Part shown: positions 9,661-18,809 of the stretch, piece by piece
Layout of the letters: the number at the start of each line of letters is the position of its first letter
Position numbering within the stretch: the stretch's first letter is position 1
NCBI GenBank assembly: GCA_016793325.1
Contig: JAEUKI010000072.1
Coordinates: forward strand, 1-64,000
DNA from: Myxococcales bacterium
GTDB taxonomy: Bacteria > Myxococcota_A > Polyangia > Polyangiales > Ga0077539
Length of the DNA: 64,000 nt
Reading direction: 5' to 3'
The notes under the pieces: model-generated
What the model was told of the DNA's origin: nothing
Databases searched by the model: none
What the model saw: the letters and a program-made list of their open reading frames with translations, nothing else
Program-made: the position numbers and the translations under genes

Positions 9661-11271
9661 TCAGCGGCAGCGCACGCGCGCCACGGCGAGCCTCCGTGGC
9701 CCGTCGGCGCTCGCGCGATCGACGCTCTCGATCCACGCCAAGAGCGCGCCGTCGTCCGTGGGGGTCATCGCGACGTCGATCGCGTCGTCGAGGCGCTGGT
9801 GCGAGCCCGACGGTGACGCGAGGACCCTTGGACGATCGCGGCCCGTTCCCTCGGTGAAGAGCGCGGTCGTTCGACGCCCGTCGTCGAGACCGACGAGCGC
9901 TCCGGCGACCAGGACCCTCCCGCGGTGCACCGACGCGAGCGGCTCCCAGCCCTGACCAACGTCGAGCGGATTGGCCCCGTCCCAGCGCGCGACGCGAAGG
10001 CGCACGGGCCTCCCGTCGGTTCCACCCTCGCGAAAGATGAGCGACGCGCCGTCGTGCGAGACCTCTGGCGCCCACGCGCGGCCTTCGTACACGCGCTGCG
10101 CGGCTTCGGCAGGCGCGGATCCCACGAAGCGACGCACGGACAACGACCGACCGTCGCTGAACACCGCCGCGAGCGCGTCTCCGCCCGAGATGCGACCGAG
10201 CCCCACGCGAAAGCGCCCCACGGCGTCGGGCGACTGCGCTTCGGTGAGCACCCACGGCGCGCCTCGAAGCGCGCCCTCGTGATCGAACGAGTAGACCCGC
10301 TCGCGCACGGGGCCGAACGCGCGCTCTTCGCCGAGGATCGTGGGCTCGCCGAGCACGACCGAGACGCCGCCGCGCCAAGCCACCGGGGCCGAGTCGAGCG
10401 TGTACCCGCGGGTTCCTTCGATCGCGCGCGTGGGGACGCGAACGCTTCCGCGCGCGTCGAGCACGGTGAGCTCGAGGTCCCGCGACGCGTGGCCCGAGCG
10501 TTGATTTCGTGTGTCGAAGCGCGCGCTCGACAGGACGTACACCGCGCGATCGGGCCCCAGCGCGACGACGGCTCCCGGCTCGAACCCGGGCGCGCGCGCG
10601 ACGGACACCGGCCGATCGGGCGCGATCGAGACCACGCGCGACTGCGAAAACACGAGCCCTTCGCGCCCCTGGCCGACGCGGGCCATGGTGATCAACGCGA
10701 CCGCCTCGCGGCCGTAGGACGAGAGGGCGATCTCTTGCGCGCGAAACGTTCCTTCGCGCGAGCCCGCGGAGTCTTCGATCGAGACCTCTTCGACGCCGTT
10801 GACGAGCGCGCACTCGGTGACGCCGCTCACGGTGGGCTCTGCGCGCGGCTCGGGCGCTGGGACAACCAACGGGGCCGTCACGGGCTCGGCTCGCACGACC
10901 ACGCGCGGCTCGGGGAGCGTCACGCGCGCCGCTCGCTCGCTGCGGTCGCTCGCCTCCGTGGTGCTCGTCGGCGTCGCGCGGGCCTCTCGCTCGGGCGCGG
11001 TGCTCGCTCGAGGCTGCTCGTCACAGGGTCGCGGGCTCGGCTCGGCGCTGCGAGCGTTGCCCTCAGGAGCGCGCACAGGAGTCGCAGGTTCGTCGGTGCG
11101 CGCGACGCCCGAGCGCCGGGGTCCGGGCGTAAACGTCACGCCGCGCAGCGCTGGGGGCCGCGACGCTGCGCGGTCCATCTCCGCGGCAGGCGTAAACGTG
11201 ACCTGCGCGAAGCCCGCGCGATCCACGAGCGCGATGGCGACCAGCGAAACCGCTGACAAAACGTGACGCAT
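9661..11271 (-). CDS. Secreted protein, probable beta-propeller, 536 residues
   Basis: The ATG at 11271 gives a signal peptide (MRHVLSAVSLVAIALVDRAGFAQ, predicted cut after AQ). A Pro/Glu/Arg-rich linker of about 120 residues follows, with two copies of VTFTP. The rest is a beta-rich region with repeated short strands (AVYVLSSARFDT, DGRSLSVRRFVG, GASLIFREGGTDGRPVRLRVARWDG) that suggest six or seven propeller blades. I recognise no catalytic motif. The open frame continues 12 codons upstream of this ATG but without a better start. Confidence 0.65.
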   Translation of the reverse strand: MRHVLSAVSLVAIALVDRAGFAQVTFTPAAEMDRAASRPPALRGVTFTPGPRRSGVARTDEPATPVRAPEGNARSAEPSPRPCDEQPRASTAPEREARATPTSTTEASDRSERAARVTLPEPRVVVRAEPVTAPLVVPAPEPRAEPTVSGVTECALVNGVEEVSIEDSAGSREGTFRAQEIALSSYGREAVALITMARVGQGREGLVFSQSRVVSIAPDRPVSVARAPGFEPGAVVALGPDRAVYVLSSARFDTRNQRSGHASRDLELTVLDARGSVRVPTRAIEGTRGYTLDSAPVAWRGGVSVVLGEPTILGEERAFGPVRERVYSFDHEGALRGAPWVLTEAQSPDAVGRFRVGLGRISGGDALAAVFSDGRSLSVRRFVGSAPAEAAQRVYEGRAWAPEVSHDGASLIFREGGTDGRPVRLRVARWDGANPLDVGQGWEPLASVHRGRVLVAGALVGLDDGRRTTALFTEGTGRDRPRVLASPSGSHQRLDDAIDVAMTPTDDGALLAWIESVDRASADGPRRLAVARVRCR

Positions 11272-11390
11272 ACAATGAGTGTCGATGCAGGCAAATGTAG
11301 GCCGCAAGAAACCCGCGACGAATCACCAGCGCGCGTCGAGTTACGTCGCCTCGAACAGGGCTCGCGCGGCGCCCGTGATGATCGAAACCG

Positions 11391-12296
11391 TCACGCGCGC
11401 GAGGAGCCCTGCGCCGTCGCGGACGATCGCTCGACTTCGCTCTCTTCGACCGAATCCCCCGTCGAGCGAAACCCTCCGACACGAACGCCCGACACGGCGC
11501 GACGCGCGAGCACCTCAAGCAATCGCCCCCGCACGCGCGCCAAGAAATCTCGCAACGCGAGCGCGAACGGCCCTGTCATCTCGCCGGGCCAGTGCAAAAC
11601 GAGGCTCCCTTCGACCACCTCGAGGTCCATGCTCCAGAACGGCCCGCTCGACTGCTCCATCAGCGCGAGCAAATCGCGTCGCGTCTGCGCGTCGAGGACC
11701 TCGCGCAACACGTCGGCGTCGCCGGTGAGGGCAAACGCTTTGTCGAACGCCTCGTCGCCGATTTGCACGTCCGTCGGCGCTCCGAGCGCAGCAGCGACGC
11801 GCCCGCCGATCCCCTGGCGCGCGATCTTGAACGGGATGTTCGCGCCCTCGATCGCGACCCGCACGTACGAGCTCACGTAGTACATGGGCTGACCGCGCGC
11901 CGGGAGCACGTAGCTCGCGAACTGCCACTGCGCGCCCGCGTAGAGCCCCTCGACGGTGAGCCCAGTGCCTGTGTTCATCCGCGAGATCGTGTTTCGCGAG
12001 CCGAGGTACGTCTGCGCGACCGAGGCGTCCCACTTCTCTTGCACCGAGGCGCCCGGCGCATCCACGCCCTGCGCCGCCACGGTCTCGAGCGCGGCGCGCG
12101 CCCGCGCGAGCGCCGCGGAGAACGCGTCCATCGCCTTTTTGAACATGAACGCCGCGAACGCCCCGATCGCCGCGACGAACGCCACGCCGAGCAGCATCGC
12201 GGGGTTGCCCGAGACGAACGTGCCCACGACGAGCCCGAGCGCGATCAACGCGAAGTACCCCACCACGAGAGCCCGCATCGTGCGCCAGTACTTCAT
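11391..12296 (-). CDS. Membrane protein with two N-terminal helices, unknown
   Basis: A 301-residue protein. Residues about 8-48 form two adjacent transmembrane helices (VVGYFALIALGLVVGTFV and MLLGVAFVAAIGAFAAFMF). The remainder is a soluble domain with no motif I recognise; its C-terminal 35 residues are Ser/Arg/Glu-rich and probably disordered. The ATG at 12296 was chosen since the frame upstream of it is not protein-like. The gene stands alone between two minus-strand genes. Confidence 0.7.
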   Translation of the reverse strand: MKYWRTMRALVVGYFALIALGLVVGTFVSGNPAMLLGVAFVAAIGAFAAFMFKKAMDAFSAALARARAALETVAAQGVDAPGASVQEKWDASVAQTYLGSRNTISRMNTGTGLTVEGLYAGAQWQFASYVLPARGQPMYYVSSYVRVAIEGANIPFKIARQGIGGRVAAALGAPTDVQIGDEAFDKAFALTGDADVLREVLDAQTRRDLLALMEQSSGPFWSMDLEVVEGSLVLHWPGEMTGPFALALRDFLARVRGRLLEVLARRAVSGVRVGGFRSTGDSVEESEVERSSATAQGSSRA

Positions 12297-12368
12297 CGTT
12301 GAACGGGAAGATACCACGCGGTCGGCGCCGCTCTGACACCAACACAACAAATCAAACAGCGCCGTGTT

Positions 12369-14354
12369 TTATGCACGCAACCGTCGTCGAACGACCGTCA
12401 CGAACGTCTCGAGCTCGACCGTCGCGCCGACGCCCGCCTCCGTCGCGCCGCCGTCGCGCAGCGCACGGGGACGGAGACCGAGCGCGACAGCGCTGTTTTC
12501 GGCGCCGCGAATGCGGGCGATCGCCGCCTCGAACCCGAGCGCTCCGACGCTCGCGCCGTCGATGGACAGGATCTCGTCGCCCTCGCGAAGCCCCGCCTCC
12601 GCAGCGCCTCCGCCCTCGATCACCCGCGTGATCACGAGCGCGTCGCCTCGGGCCGCGAGCACCGCGCCGATGCCCACGAGCTCGATGCGCGGCTCTTCGT
12701 CGCGTCCGACCGGCGACAGCTCGATCTCGAGCGGACCGAGCTCTGCGCCCTCCGTCGCGACGAGCCCGCTGATCACGCGACTGTGATGGTCGAACGCCGC
12801 GACGAACAACGAGCGCACGCCGGGCGCGAGGCCGCGCAGCTCGAACTGCCCCTGGCGATCGGCGCTCGTCGCGACCGAGAGCGCGAGGGCCGTCGTCGAT
12901 CCCGAAAACGCCCCGCCGACCGAGCTCTCGAGCGAGATCCGAGCGCCCTCGATCGGGACGCGCGATCGACCGTCGGTCACGCGCCCCCGCACGCGCGCTC
13001 CGCGCGAGAGCTCGGCGACAATCGGCGCTGTCGAAGCGCGCGACGCGTCTTCCCCAGAGACGCGCACCGCCGTCGCCGCCCAGGTCGCATACCCGTACGC
13101 CGCGATCAGGACGTCGTACGTCCCGGCCTCGACGCCGCAGAGCGAGAAGCGCCCCTCGGCGTCGAACACCGAGGCCACTCGCTCGGTGCTTCGCTCGACC
13201 GCGCCGCGATGGCGCGCGAGCGCCACGGTGAAGCCCGGGACGGGCCTGCGGGTTCCTTGCTCGGCGACGAGGCCTCGCACACAGCCCCCGCTCCGCAGCA
13301 CGAGAACAACGTCGGTCGCGCCCGGCGCTACGCCTTCGCGCGCTGCGCGAACCATCTCCAGGGCCGCGGCTTCGATCGTGTACAGCGCGAACGATCGATC
13401 GAGCCCCACGAGCAGAAAGCGTCCATCCGCAGCGCTCGTGGCGCTCGCGCGCGGTGTCGCGCGAGGCTCGCTCGCAGGCGGCGTCGGGACGCGCGCTGTG
13501 ACGAGCGCGCCGCTGATGGGTTGCCCAGCGCCGTCCACGACGCGCCCCGAAACGCTCGCCGACGAAGCGTCGCCTGCATCGAGGCGCCGCAGCACGAGCT
13601 CGACCCGGTGGCTCACTTGCGCGCGCAAGTCCAAGAGCGATCGGCCCGTCTCGAACCCGACGGATCGCGCCTCGACGAGCGCGCCGTCCTCGCCTGCGAC
13701 GCGCGCCTCTCCGCGCGCGTCCGTGAGCACCTCGACGTCGTCACCCGCAGCGCGTTCGTGAACGACCTTCACGCGCGCGCCGACGACGGGCTGGGCGCGC
13801 TCGTCGAGCACACGACACACATATTCGACCCGCGGCACCAGAGACACGACGATCTCGCGCACGGTCACCTGCGCCCGCGCGAAGAACGACAGCGGGCTGT
13901 GCCCTACCTCGGGCGAAAACGGCAGATACCCGTCCGCCACCGCCGTCGCGAGGTCGTACCGCCCGGCCTCGAGCGGCACGAATCGAAAGCGCCCAGCGTC
14001 GTCCGAGACCACCGACCGCGTCGCGCCCTCGCGCACGAACACGAGCGACGCGCGTGGAACCGGCGTTCCATCGAGCGCCGAGAGGACGCGCCCTTCGAAC
14101 GCCCCCGCAGCAGCGACCGAGTCCGCCGCGCTCTCCGCGGTCGAGAGCGAGCGAACGGGCCCTGTCGAGCGCAGCGCCATGGGCCTCCGAGCGCGCGGCT
14201 CGCTCGACGCGTCGAGCGGCGAGATCGCAGCGTCCGCGAGCGTCGACATCGCGCCGTGCGGAGCGCTCGCCGAACGCGCGCTCGCGACCACGCGGTAGAC
14301 CGCGACGAGCGCGACGAGCAGCGCCAGGACGTAGACCGCGTGACGCTTCTGCAT
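12369..14354 (-). CDS. Carboxypeptidase-regulatory-like repeat protein with C-terminal PDZ domain
   Basis: A 661-residue membrane-anchored exported protein. An N-terminal helix (MQKRHAVYVLALLVALVAVYRV) is followed by about 550 residues of repeated beta-sandwich modules with the CarboxypepD_reg/CnaB-like signature of GRV...G.PI.GA.V plus DGRF.L.GL. Four or five modules can be seen. The end (about 570-640) is a PDZ domain: the loop GGGAAEAGLREGDEILSIDG is typical. Such proteins are surface or periplasmic scaffolds; the PDZ domain likely binds C-terminal peptides. The ATG at 14354 was chosen as it starts the anchor helix. Confidence 0.8.
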   Translation of the reverse strand: MQKRHAVYVLALLVALVAVYRVVASARSASAPHGAMSTLADAAISPLDASSEPRARRPMALRSTGPVRSLSTAESAADSVAAAGAFEGRVLSALDGTPVPRASLVFVREGATRSVVSDDAGRFRFVPLEAGRYDLATAVADGYLPFSPEVGHSPLSFFARAQVTVREIVVSLVPRVEYVCRVLDERAQPVVGARVKVVHERAAGDDVEVLTDARGEARVAGEDGALVEARSVGFETGRSLLDLRAQVSHRVELVLRRLDAGDASSASVSGRVVDGAGQPISGALVTARVPTPPASEPRATPRASATSAADGRFLLVGLDRSFALYTIEAAALEMVRAAREGVAPGATDVVLVLRSGGCVRGLVAEQGTRRPVPGFTVALARHRGAVERSTERVASVFDAEGRFSLCGVEAGTYDVLIAAYGYATWAATAVRVSGEDASRASTAPIVAELSRGARVRGRVTDGRSRVPIEGARISLESSVGGAFSGSTTALALSVATSADRQGQFELRGLAPGVRSLFVAAFDHHSRVISGLVATEGAELGPLEIELSPVGRDEEPRIELVGIGAVLAARGDALVITRVIEGGGAAEAGLREGDEILSIDGASVGALGFEAAIARIRGAENSAVALGLRPRALRDGGATEAGVGATVELETFVTVVRRRLRA

Positions 14355-14478
14355 CGCCACAACGATCGTACACGGCTCACGTCGGAGCGGGCCGGCTCGA
14401 ACCAAACGGCGAAGCCCGAGACGATTCGAGCGCGCGACGGGCGTCGACAACGACGGGCTCGGGCGCGATAAAGGCGGG

Positions 14479-14985
14479 ATGGCTGCGCAACAGACCTACG
14501 AACTCAGTCCCAGCCGCGAAGTGCGGGTCGAGGACGCGACGCCGCACCACTGGATCGGGACGTGCGAGTCGCTCGCGATCCTGGTGCTCCGGGACGGCTC
14601 GCAGGACGATCCGAGGCACATGCGCGAGATCGACCGAGTCATCGCGCAGCTCGCGACCAAGGCGAGCGCGCCCTTGTTCCTCATGGTGGTGTTCGCTCCG
14701 ACGCTGACGAAGCCGCCGTCCGCCGCGGTGCGCGAGGCCATCGCTGCGGCCGGACCGACGTTGACGAAGCTCTCGCGCGGAGCAGCGGTCGTGATGGGGC
14801 AGGGATTTCTCGCGGCGATTCACCGCGGAGCGATGACCGGGATCCTCTCGATGCTTCGACTGCCCGCGGCGGTCCGCGTCGTGGCGACGGTGCCCGAAGC
14901 GATCGAGCACATCTTCGGTCGCGACGCCGCTTCGTGGGTGGGGCTCGTTCGGCTCTGCGAAGAGCGAGCGGCGAGCAAGGATTGA
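14479..14985 (+). CDS. Hypothetical protein, 168 residues
   Basis: A small cytoplasmic-looking alpha/beta protein. Segments such as LAILVLRDGSQDDPRHMREIDRV, PLFLMVVFAPTLTKPPS and WVGLVRLCEER alternate strands and helices in a way that resembles SpoIIAA/STAS-like folds, but no STAS serine motif is visible, so I leave it unnamed. AAAGGCGGG directly precedes the ATG at 14479. The next gene begins 36 bases downstream on the same strand. Confidence 0.65.
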   Translation: MAAQQTYELSPSREVRVEDATPHHWIGTCESLAILVLRDGSQDDPRHMREIDRVIAQLATKASAPLFLMVVFAPTLTKPPSAAVREAIAAAGPTLTKLSRGAAVVMGQGFLAAIHRGAMTGILSMLRLPAAVRVVATVPEAIEHIFGRDAASWVGLVRLCEERAASKD

Positions 14986-15021
14986 CGGCGCCTTCGGGGC
15001 GACGCAACGCTCGGCGCTCCG

Positions 15022-16335
15022 ATGGGCACTCGACGCGAACGATCGGCTGCGACCGCGCCCCCCGAGCGCTCGACAGCGCAAGTCCTCCGCGACGGGAGCG
15101 CGCGAGAGCTCACCGAGCTCTTCGAGCGCTACGCGGTCGACCGCTCGAACACGCGGTGGGGAGCGGCCAATCCCTTCGAGTCGCTCGCGGGGCCCATTCG
15201 CGTGAAGGCCATTCGCGCACTCCGCGGGCCCGCAGGACCGAAGGGCCGCTATCACCACGCCGCGCTCGCGGCGCTGATGGACCTCGCGAAGCCCAAGGAC
15301 CTCTCGTTGCTCGTCTCGCTCGCGCGTCGAGACCCGTCGCTCGTCACGGACGTGTGGGCGTTTACCGTCGCGAGCGCGAGCGACGGAGCGCTGGAGACAC
15401 ACGCCGATCTCGTCGCCTGGGTCCGAGACACCCTTCGCGAAGCCTCGGGAGACACCGCGCGCGTGTCCCTCGTGGCGTCCGCGGTTCGATCGATTCGGTG
15501 GCCTGATTTGCAGCGCGAACTCGCGTCGTTCGTCGATCGAGCGGCGCTGTGGGACCGTCTGCCGATCCTCGCGATCCTCGTGACGCACGACCCCGACCGC
15601 TGGACGAGCGAGGCGCGCGCCGCGTTCGCCTCCGTCGAGAACACATCGAACGACCCGCTCGAGCCGGCGCAGCTCTACGCGCGATGGCAGCTGTCCGAGG
15701 CGATCGAGCGCTTGCAAACGCGCGACCCCACGACGGACACAGCGACCATCACGGGAGCCGAGTGGCTCTCGGCGTTCGACGCGAAGAAAGAGCCTCTCGA
15801 ATCGCTCGCGGAGCGAATGCCCGACGACCGCTCGGCGCACGTCGCGCTGCTCGAGAGGCTGTCGACGGACCCCGATCCGCTTCGCGTTCTGGAGGCGCTC
15901 TCGCTCTCGCCGTGGAGAAACACGAAGCTCCTCGACGCCGTGTGGCCGTGGACCCTGAGCGACGATCCAGCGCTCGCGGTGTGTGCCATGCGCCTCGCGC
16001 TCGCGAGCGGCGGCGATCAAACAGCGTTCAAGCTCAATCGACGGCTTCGCGACGAGATCTCTCGCGGCGACGCTTCGCGCGTCGTCTGCTCGCTCGAGGC
16101 GCTCGCGGACGAGACGGATCCCGCGCTCTTGCCCGCGTTGATCGCCGCTGGAGACGATCGTGTCCTCGACGCCGCGATGCGCGCCGCCACCGCGCTCGTT
16201 GAATACTGGCCCACACAAAAGCGACGCGCGCTCTTCGCGACGCTCTCGCTCGACGCGCTGGCTCCCGAGCAAGCGCAGCGCGTCCGAGCGACGGTCCTCG
16301 GCGACGAAGAGGTCAGCCGACGAGCACCACGCTGA
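15022..16335 (+). CDS. HEAT-repeat-like alpha-helical protein, unknown
   Basis: A 437-residue, almost entirely alpha-helical protein with repeated helix pairs such as AALAALMDLAKPKDLSLLVSLARRD and LPALIAAGDDRVLDAAMRAATALVEYW, which suggest HEAT-like repeats acting in protein binding. No enzyme motif is seen. It follows a small gene by 36 bases and its last 23 bases overlap the end of the convergent regulator gene. Confidence 0.65.
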   Translation: MGTRRERSAATAPPERSTAQVLRDGSARELTELFERYAVDRSNTRWGAANPFESLAGPIRVKAIRALRGPAGPKGRYHHAALAALMDLAKPKDLSLLVSLARRDPSLVTDVWAFTVASASDGALETHADLVAWVRDTLREASGDTARVSLVASAVRSIRWPDLQRELASFVDRAALWDRLPILAILVTHDPDRWTSEARAAFASVENTSNDPLEPAQLYARWQLSEAIERLQTRDPTTDTATITGAEWLSAFDAKKEPLESLAERMPDDRSAHVALLERLSTDPDPLRVLEALSLSPWRNTKLLDAVWPWTLSDDPALAVCAMRLALASGGDQTAFKLNRRLRDEISRGDASRVVCSLEALADETDPALLPALIAAGDDRVLDAAMRAATALVEYWPTQKRRALFATLSLDALAPEQAQRVRATVLGDEEVSRRAPR

Positions 16336-16888
16336 AGCCGACGGCGCGGCGAGCGTGATCGTTGACGTAGCTGTGCCGCTGGTCGCCGCGAAAGCACAGC
16401 ACCTGCCCCTCGGTGAGCGACCACTTTTCGCCGCCGACGAACACGGTCATCTCGCCCTCTTCGCACGCGAGAAACTCCCGCGTCCCGGCCCGATGCGGAA
16501 CACCCGTAAACCGCGCCCCGCCCGCGAGCTCGATGCGCTCGACCTGCAGTCCCCCGACGGGCTCGGGGACGATCGAACGCACCGTGGCGAGCGCGTTTCC
16601 ACGGACGGGAAGCGCGTCGACCGCGTAGAGCTTCGCGGCCTCGCGCGGCGGGGCGACGAGCTCTTCGATCGACACTTGCAGCGCCTGCGACGCGCGACGG
16701 AGCACCGAGAGCGTCGGGTTGGCCGCCCCCGACTCCAAGTTGGTCCACGTCGCTCGCGGGACGCTCGCCGCCTTCGCCGCCTGCGCCTGCGTGAGCCCTC
16801 GCGCCTCGCGCAGCGCGCGGATGTTGGCCGCCAATCGCGTCGCTGTCGTGTCGTCTTCGTCCGCCGCGCTCTTCGTCGTCTTGGTCAC
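16313..16888 (-). CDS. XRE-family regulator with cupin sensor domain
   Basis: A 191-residue DNA-binding protein. Residues about 18-75 form a helix-turn-helix of the XRE/HTH_3 type (LREARGLTQAQAAKAASVPRATWTNLESG). Residues about 115-190 form a cupin beta-barrel (REFLACEEGEMTVFVGG, GQVLCFRGDQRHSYVN). Regulators of this build sense small molecules and often control the neighbouring enzyme gene. A GTG at 16888 with GAGGGT upstream is the best start. It is divergent from the SDR gene at 17005, and the gap holds a palindrome that may be its operator. Confidence 0.85.
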   Translation of the reverse strand: MTKTTKSAADEDDTTATRLAANIRALREARGLTQAQAAKAASVPRATWTNLESGAANPTLSVLRRASQALQVSIEELVAPPREAAKLYAVDALPVRGNALATVRSIVPEPVGGLQVERIELAGGARFTGVPHRAGTREFLACEEGEMTVFVGGEKWSLTEGQVLCFRGDQRHSYVNDHARRAVGFSVVLVG

Positions 16889-16921
16889 TCGATCACCCTC
16901 GTCGGGCACGAGAGTAACCCG

Positions 16922-16939
16922 GCGCCAATCTTTTGGCGC
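16922..16939. promoter_or_regulatory. Candidate operator palindrome
   Basis: A perfect inverted repeat with 7-bp arms (GCGCCAA, TCTT, TTGGCGC) in the middle of the 116-bp gap between the XRE-cupin gene and the SDR gene. Its size and place fit a dimer-binding site for the divergent regulator. Confidence 0.45.
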
Positions 16940-17004
16940 GTACGCCGGTGCTTTGCCCAACCTGCACTATTCACTGCCCTCGTAAGAAGAAAGCGAGGAC
17001 CACC

Positions 17005-17724
17005 ATGGAGCTGAAGGACACGACGATGTTGATCACGGGCGCGGGACGCGGGCTCGGCGAAGCGCTCGCTCGGCAAGCGGCGGCGGCGGGGGCGCGCGTC
17101 GTTCTCTTGTCTCGGTCCGAGCGCGTGCGCGAGATCGCCCGAGCGCTCCGCGACGAGGGGCGCATCGCGCACGCGATCGTCGCGGACGTCGCGGACAAAG
17201 ACGCAGTGTTCCAGGCCGCGGGAGCGGCCGTGGCGCTCGTGGGGCCCATCGACGTCCTCGTGCACAACGCGGCGACGCTCGGCCCTTCGACGCTGCGTCC
17301 GATGCTCGACACGGACTGCGAGGACCTCGAGCACGCGCTCGGCGTTCATGTGCTCGGGCCGTTTCGATGGAGCAAGGCCTTGTTGCCGTCGATGCTCCTT
17401 CGCGATCGGGGAGCGCTCGTTCACATCACCTCGGACGCCGCCACGACCGCGTATCCAACGTGGGGCGCCTACGGAACGAGCAAGGCCGCCATGGAGCAGC
17501 TCGCTCGGAGCTTCGCGGTCGAGCTCGAGGGGACGAACGTCCGATCGTTCAGCGTGGACCCGGGCGAGATGGACACGGACCTGCATGCGCGCGCGATGCC
17601 CGACGCCGATCGCGCGACGCTCGCGTCTCCCGCCGCCGTGGCCACGCGCGTCCTCGCGATGATCGCCCGCGAAGCGCTCGCGCCGAACGGCGCTCGTCTG
17701 ATCGCGTCGGAGGTGCTCTCGTGA
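17005..17724 (+). CDS. Short-chain dehydrogenase/reductase (SDR)
   Basis: A 239-residue classical SDR: TGAGRGLGEALA nucleotide-binding loop at 12-23, NAAT-like HNAATLG after it, catalytic Ser in HITSDA, and YGTSKAA giving the Tyr-X3-Lys pair. The ATG at 17005 has GAGGA six bases upstream. The TGA stop overlaps the GTG start of the QueA-like gene (GTGA), so the two are translated together. Substrate is unknown. It may be controlled by the divergent XRE-cupin regulator. Confidence 0.88.
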   Translation: MELKDTTMLITGAGRGLGEALARQAAAAGARVVLLSRSERVREIARALRDEGRIAHAIVADVADKDAVFQAAGAAVALVGPIDVLVHNAATLGPSTLRPMLDTDCEDLEHALGVHVLGPFRWSKALLPSMLLRDRGALVHITSDAATTAYPTWGAYGTSKAAMEQLARSFAVELEGTNVRSFSVDPGEMDTDLHARAMPDADRATLASPAAVATRVLAMIAREALAPNGARLIASEVLS

Positions 17725-18767
17725 TCGCCGCGGCCGTCGAGCGCCGAGCGCGCGCCGAAGACACGCGCGTCGTTCGCGTGGACCGTCGCGCCGGAGGCGT
17801 AGAGCTCGCGACGAGCGCAGAGATTCCACGGTGGATCGCGCGCGGAACGGTCCTCGTCGTCAACGACGCAGCGACGATCCCCGCCTCGCTCTCGGGCACG
17901 ACATCCGAGGGTGCGGAGATCGAGCTCCGCCTCGCAGAAGCGCCGACGTTCGAGGGCGAAGCGGCGCCCGTCGTTCGCGCGGTGGTCTTCGGCGCGGGGG
18001 ACTTTCGAACGCCCACGGAGCATCGCCCTGCGCCGCCGACGTTGCGCGTCGGCGAGCGGCTCACGCTCGGACCCATCGAGGCGACGATCGAGCGCGTGCA
18101 CCGCGAGCACGCGAGGCTCGTGTGGGTCTCGCTACGCGCCGTTCATGCTGAAATATCCCTCGCAGAATCACTATATGCCCACGGGCGTCCCGTGCAGTAC
18201 TCGTACGTGCGCGAGCCGCTGGCGCTCTGGAGCGTGCAGACGCCGTTCGCGACGAGGCCCGTCGCGGTCGAGGCTCCCTCGTCGGGCTACGCGCTCTCGT
18301 GGGCGCTCGTGTCGTCGCTGCGCGCGCAGGGCGTCGAGATCGCAGCGCTCACCCACGGAACGGGGCTCTCTTCGACGGGGGACGACGCGCTCGACGCGCT
18401 GTTTCCGTTGGACGAGCGCTACGAGATCCCGGTGCGAACGGCGGCGATCATCGAGCGCGCCCGGCGCGATCGTCGACCGATCATCAGCGTGGGAACGGGC
18501 GCCATGCGCGCGCTCGAGTCCGCCGCGCGCGCGAGCGACGACGGGTCGGTGCGCAAAGGAAGCGCGAGCACCACGCTGCGATTGGGCCCGGACGAGCGAG
18601 CGCGCGTGGTGACGGGACTGCTCACGGGCGTACACGATCCGTCGTCGAGCCACGGGCGCTTGCTGCGATCGCTGATCGACGACGATGCGCTCGCGAGCGC
18701 GACGGAGCTCGCGGAGCGCGAAGCGTTGTTCGGCCACGAATTTGGCGACGCGATGCTCATCGCGTGA
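17721..18767 (+). CDS. QueA-like S-adenosylmethionine:tRNA ribosyltransferase-isomerase homologue
   Basis: A 348-residue protein of the QueA family, whose classical members move the ribosyl part of S-adenosylmethionine to 7-aminomethyl-7-deazaguanine in tRNA. The GRPVQYSYV, QTPFA and IISVGTGAMRALES stretches match QueA blocks. But the usual LTLHVGLGTF block reads LTHGTGLSS, and the surrounding residues resemble the QueA-like paralogues of actinobacteria rather than true QueA. It starts at a GTG overlapping the SDR stop. No tgt, queC-F or other queuosine genes are in the window. A role outside queuosine is possible. The region near 18150-18185 is locally AT-rich. Confidence 0.75.
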   Translation: MIAAAVERRARAEDTRVVRVDRRAGGVELATSAEIPRWIARGTVLVVNDAATIPASLSGTTSEGAEIELRLAEAPTFEGEAAPVVRAVVFGAGDFRTPTEHRPAPPTLRVGERLTLGPIEATIERVHREHARLVWVSLRAVHAEISLAESLYAHGRPVQYSYVREPLALWSVQTPFATRPVAVEAPSSGYALSWALVSSLRAQGVEIAALTHGTGLSSTGDDALDALFPLDERYEIPVRTAAIIERARRDRRPIISVGTGAMRALESAARASDDGSVRKGSASTTLRLGPDERARVVTGLLTGVHDPSSSHGRLLRSLIDDDALASATELAEREALFGHEFGDAMLIA

Positions 18768-18809
18768 TCGACGGCGACGGCCGCGGTATACCTCGCGCCG
18801 GACGCGCTG

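Noticed and set aside
9054..11256. Several 250-450-residue plus-strand frames antisense to the secreted protein gene
   Set aside because: Arg/His/Ala-rich composition without any motif; they mirror the real coding strand.
18150..18185. AT-rich patch inside the QueA-like gene as an internal promoter
   Set aside because: It codes sensible residues of the protein (HAEISLAESLYAHG) and no gene starts just downstream.
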